Source: Nocardiopsis sp. CC223A (GTDB taxonomy: Bacteria; Actinomycetota; Actinomycetes; Streptosporangiales; Streptosporangiaceae). Taken from it: DNA of 33,814 nucleotides. A model generated the notes under the pieces. It was not told where the DNA came from and searched no databases. It saw only the letters and a list, made by a program, of their open reading frames with translations. Below are positions 31,300 to 33,814 of the stretch, in pieces (position 1 is the first letter of the stretch; each line of letters opens with the position of its first letter). Where the stretch lies: NCBI RefSeq assembly GCF_030766825.1, contig NZ_JASFDV010000075.1, positions 1 to 33,814 on the forward strand, given 5' to 3'. The translations under genes were made by a program, and so were the position numbers.

Positions 31300-32040
31300 T
31301 CAGCCCCGGATGGGCATCGCCATGATGGGTTCGGAGGTGGGCTGCTCGGAACCGCCGAGCGGTTCGACGGTCACCGCGACCCCCTCGGTGTCGGCGCCCC
31401 GGGGGGAGGCCGGGATCGGGGCGACCACCCCTCGCTCGTCCACCGGCAGCACCCCGGCCGAGTACACGGAGCCGTCGGCCCGCGTGAACCACAGCTGGTA
31501 GTCCTCGTCCTCCAGCGGTTCCAGGCCGTGGCCGCTGAACACCAGGCTGCCGTGGGCCTCGGAGTACACCGCCGCCACGAACACGCCCTCCATGGGCTCG
31601 GCGGCGGTGTACTCCGCGCCCGGGTCCGACAGCACCGCGGCCACCAGGCGCTCGTTCTGTTCCAGGTCCCGGATGCGCTGCGCCTGCTCGACGGCCACCG
31701 CGCCCAGTGCGACCGCCGCCACCAGGCAGGCGGCGATCACCCATGTCGACCCGCGCGTCCACCAGCGGCGGCCGGGCTCGGCCAGCCGGTCGGGCGGCGG
31801 GGCCAGCTGGCGGGTGCGCGCCACCTCGGCCAGCACCCGGGCGCGCAGCTCCGGCGGGGGCGGTGTCCGCGCCGACTCGCCCAGCAGCGCGGCCGTCTCG
31901 GTGAACCCGCGCACCTCCTGTACGCACGTGTCGCACCGGGCCAGGTGGTCCTCGAAGCGGACCGTCTCCTCCGGGGGCAGCGCGTTCAGGGCGTAGGCGC
32001 CCGACAGTGTGTGCGGGTCCTGCCGCAGTCTCCGGCTCAC
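31300..32040 (-). CDS. rskA: Anti-sigma-K factor RskA
   Basis: 246 aa from a GTG that overlaps the sigma factor's stop (GTGA, 32037-32040), showing translational coupling. The N-terminal anti-sigma domain has the H32-x3-C36-x2-C39 zinc motif (DHLARCDTC) and an ALNALPPEE segment typical of RskA. A single membrane helix is at about 99-117 (TWVIAACLVAAVALGAVAV). The extracytoplasmic RskA domain follows (about 120-240), with LVFSGHGLEPLEDEDYQLWF and the C-terminal SEQPTSEPIMAMP motif characteristic of the family. It would hold SigK at the membrane until regulated proteolysis releases it. The gene is short of nothing visible. Confidence 0.93.
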   Translation of the reverse strand: MSRRLRQDPHTLSGAYALNALPPEETVRFEDHLARCDTCVQEVRGFTETAALLGESARTPPPPELRARVLAEVARTRQLAPPPDRLAEPGRRWWTRGSTWVIAACLVAAVALGAVAVEQAQRIRDLEQNERLVAAVLSDPGAEYTAAEPMEGVFVAAVYSEAHGSLVFSGHGLEPLEDEDYQLWFTRADGSVYSAGVLPVDERGVVAPIPASPRGADTEGVAVTVEPLGGSEQPTSEPIMAMPIRG

Positions 32041-32654
32041 CACTCCACCCCCAGGCAATCGCGCAACCGGATCAGGCCGTCGCGCATCCGCGTCTTGATC
32101 GTGCCCAGCGGAGTGGACAGCAGTCTTGACACCTCACGGTAGGTGTAGCCGCCGTAGTAGGCCAGGCGCACGGATTGCCTCTGGAGCTCGGTGAGGGTGT
32201 CCAGACAGCGCCGTACGCGTTCGCGCTCCAGGCGGTCGGTGACCTCCTCGGCGACCTCGTCGTAGGGGCGGTCCACCTCGGCGGCGGCCGCCCGCGCCTC
32301 CCGGTCCGCGCCGACCTGCTCCGAGCGCACCCGGTCCACCGCGCGGCGGTGGGCGAGGGTCATCAGCCACGCCCGCGGGGTTCCGCGCCGCGGATCGTAG
32401 CGACAGGCGGTGCGCCACACCTCCACCATGACCTCCTGGGTGACCTCCTCGGACTGGGCCGGGTCGCGCAGCACCCGCCGGACCAGCCCGTACACCGACG
32501 GGGCGACCCGGTCGTACACCTCCCCGAACGCGGCCTCGTCGCCGCGCGCCACCCTCCCCAGGAGCTCGGCGAGGGTGTGTTCGGGCTCGGATACCGCCTT
32601 CGGTTCCGGTCCCGCGGCCCGGGGGCCGTGCGGGCGTGCCGCGTCGTGGTCCAT
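32037..32654 (-). CDS. sigK: ECF RNA polymerase sigma factor SigK
   Basis: 205 aa from the ATG at 32654, supported by a GGGAGGA ribosome binding site; an upstream in-frame start lacks one. Sigma region 2 is AAFGEVYDRVAPSVYGLVRRVLRDPAQSEEVTQEVMVEVWR with DPRRGTPRAWLMTLAHRRAVDRVR (region 2.3-2.4). Region 4 is LDTLTELQRQSVRLAYYGGYTYREVSRLLSTPLGTIKTRMRDGLIRLR. These match the SigK/ECF19 group. The gene precedes its anti-sigma factor with overlapping stop/start. The neighbouring fasciclin and molybdoenzyme genes are the type of target known for SigK in mycobacteria (mpt83/mpt70). No SigK promoter motif was identified with confidence. Confidence 0.92.
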   Translation of the reverse strand: MDHDAARPHGPRAAGPEPKAVSEPEHTLAELLGRVARGDEAAFGEVYDRVAPSVYGLVRRVLRDPAQSEEVTQEVMVEVWRTACRYDPRRGTPRAWLMTLAHRRAVDRVRSEQVGADREARAAAAEVDRPYDEVAEEVTDRLERERVRRCLDTLTELQRQSVRLAYYGGYTYREVSRLLSTPLGTIKTRMRDGLIRLRDCLGVEW

Positions 32655-32756
32655 CCGGTCCTCCCTGCCGTGATGGCGGGCCGCGGCGCACACCGCGGCC
32701 CCGATGCACCCGGACGACCCGGCCTGTGCTCGCGGGCCGTCCGGGACTCGTGTCGA

Positions 32757-33395
32757 CTACTCCGGCATCAGCACGGTGTCGACGATGTACACGGTGGCGT
32801 TCGCGGTCTGGACGTTGCCGCAGACCACCTTCGAGTCACCGTTGACGGTGAAGTCCTCACCGGCGCCCTCAGCGGTGACGTCCCCGCCCTGGAGCGAGGT
32901 GAACGTCCCGTCCTCCAGCGCGTCCGGGGCCTGGCGGCCCTCCACGACGTGGTAGGTCAGCACCTCGGTGAGCTGCTCCTTGTCGGCGAGCAGGGCCTCC
33001 AGGTCCTCCTCCGGGACCTTCGCGAAGGCGTCGTCGGTGGGCGCGAACACGGTGATGTCCTCCGCCGAGTTCAGCGTGTCCACCAGGTCGGCCTCGGTCA
33101 CCGCCGTGACCAGGGTGGACAGCACCGGGTTGTTGGAGGCGGCGGTGGCCACCGGGTCCTGGGCCATGCCGTCGAAGCTGCCGGCACCGTCCTCGGGGAC
33201 CGCGGCGCAGCCCGGGCCGAAGTTCTCGCCCGCCGTCGCCATCTCCTCCTCGCCGCCGTTGTCCATACCCTGGTCGGTGCTCTCCTCGGTGGCGGTGCCC
33301 TCGGCCGGGGTCTCCTCCTCGCCCATGCCTCCACAGGCGCTCAGGCCCAGGGCCAGAGCGGCGGCGGCACCGGCGAGCATGCTCTTGCGGATCAT
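32757..33395 (-). CDS. Fasciclin-domain lipoprotein (MPT83/MPT70-like)
   Basis: 212 aa. The signal peptide ends in lipobox LSAC with C21 as the lipidated cysteine. An acidic Glu/Thr/Gly-rich linker (22-60) leads to one FAS1 domain: PVLSTLVTAVTEADLVDTLNSAEDITVFAPTDDAFAKVP (about 90-128, the H1 motif), then LTYHVVEGRQ (about 146-155) and a C-terminal VNGDSKVVCGNVQTANATVYIVDTVLMP (H2 motif). FAS1 domains mediate adhesion; the mycobacterial homologues MPT83 and MPT70 are SigK-dependent. Cysteines near 63 and 192 (GPGCAAVP and VVCGNV) may form a disulfide, as in MPT70. GAAGGAGACGAAG is a good ribosome binding site. It is 102 bp upstream of sigK on the same strand. Confidence 0.93.
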   Translation of the reverse strand: MIRKSMLAGAAAALALGLSACGGMGEEETPAEGTATEESTDQGMDNGGEEEMATAGENFGPGCAAVPEDGAGSFDGMAQDPVATAASNNPVLSTLVTAVTEADLVDTLNSAEDITVFAPTDDAFAKVPEEDLEALLADKEQLTEVLTYHVVEGRQAPDALEDGTFTSLQGGDVTAEGAGEDFTVNGDSKVVCGNVQTANATVYIVDTVLMPE

Positions 33396-33467
33396 CTTCG
33401 TCTCCTTCGACTCTTCTTTTCGTGAAAACCGTGGGATCGGTGGTGAAGTCGTGCGTTGTGTCGGGCT

Positions 33468-33814
33468 TCAGGTCGCGGTGAACGCGATCCGGTGCCATCC
33501 GGTGGCTCCGCTCGGGATGGGTTCGGCGCGTTCGGAGGTCTGCACGGCACCGGTGGCGTCGGTGGCGCGGACCTCCACGTCGTGGCGTCCGGGTTCGACG
33601 GAGACCTCGGTGACCCACTGCACCCAGGTGTCGATGCCCGGGGCCTTCGCCAGTTCGGCGGCGATCCAGGGACCGCCGTCGACGCGGACCTCGACGGCGT
33701 CCACCCCCCGGTGCTGGGCCCAGGCCACTCCGGCCAGGACGACCTCCCCGGCCCCGACCCGGGCCAGTGGTGCGGGGACGTCGATGCGCGACATGGTGTG
33801 TATGGGGGCTCTGA
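33468..33814 (-). CDS. Sulfite-oxidase-like molybdopterin oxidoreductase, C-terminal part (truncated by window edge)
   Basis: Only the last 115 residues are present; the frame stays open to the window's end, with RAPIHTMSRIDVPAPL at the left of the visible protein, so the internal ATG at 33794 is not the real start. The visible part is the Ig-like Mo-co oxidoreductase dimerisation domain: VVLAGVAWAQHRGVDAVEVRVDGG, WVQWVTEVSVEPGRHDVEVRATDATG and GATGWHRIAF. The molybdopterin-binding domain must lie to the right of the window. Such membrane or secreted sulfite-oxidase homologues sit next to the fasciclin and SigK genes in several actinobacteria. It lies 72 bp upstream of the fasciclin gene on the same strand. 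Confidence 0.85.
   Translation of the reverse strand, partial: RAPIHTMSRIDVPAPLARVGAGEVVLAGVAWAQHRGVDAVEVRVDGGPWIAAELAKAPGIDTWVQWVTEVSVEPGRHDVEVRATDATGAVQTSERAEPIPSGATGWHRIAFTAT

Overview
The window is very GC-rich with strong G/C third-position bias and many GTG starts. Its gene families (ACT-type SerB, DUF1707, chaplin domains with a sortase signal, SigK/RskA with a fasciclin lipoprotein) point to a mycelial actinobacterium. Nocardiopsaceae is my best guess; this is inference, because there is no rRNA gene or direct marker here. I see no tRNA, rRNA, CRISPR array, transposase or phage genes. It is chromosomal accessory and housekeeping sequence with one small apparent insertion.

Left part (1-10 kb): a degenerate tandem repeat array, then serB, a DUF1707 membrane-stress-type protein, a long gene-poor stretch, an unknown conserved-looking protein divergent from an orphan ABC ATPase, a stomatin/SPFH protein, a TSUP permease, an HD-domain phosphohydrolase, and a TetR regulator translationally coupled to an alpha/beta hydrolase that appears to lack its nucleophile serine.

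Middle (10-20 kb): a 2,5-dioxovalerate-type aldehyde dehydrogenase, an adenosine deaminase family enzyme, a CapA-like lipoprotein, an unusual sortase-anchored protein with four chaplin domains, SURF1, a methyltransferase, and a divergent pair acting on ADP-ribose chemistry: RNA 2'-phosphotransferase (kptA) and a microbial PARG.

20-23 kb: a MerR regulator faces a multi-pass membrane protein across a region with repeated 19-bp operator-like palindromes. Next is a standalone Smr-domain gene whose 3' end seems to have been invaded by a 969-bp segment. The segment carries a ribbon-helix-helix/PIN toxin-antitoxin pair, supplies a replacement C-terminus for Smr, and leaves the displaced, native-codon Smr tail (KSFGRLFVHFRH-stop) on its far side. 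This is the most striking observation in the window.

23-34 kb: a two-domain VOC protein, an operon of DMT permease, amidohydrolase and acyl-CoA ligase, an Lrp/AsnC regulator divergent from a CynX-type MFS permease, and a second MFS exporter. A short proline-rich upstream ORF precedes the second exporter, and its last codons are complementary to the exporter's Shine-Dalgarno, suggesting translational attenuation. The right end holds a SigK/RskA pair, a fasciclin lipoprotein and the 3' end of a sulfite-oxidase-like molybdoenzyme, an arrangement resembling the mycobacterial SigK regulon. Several strong hairpin terminators separate the units.
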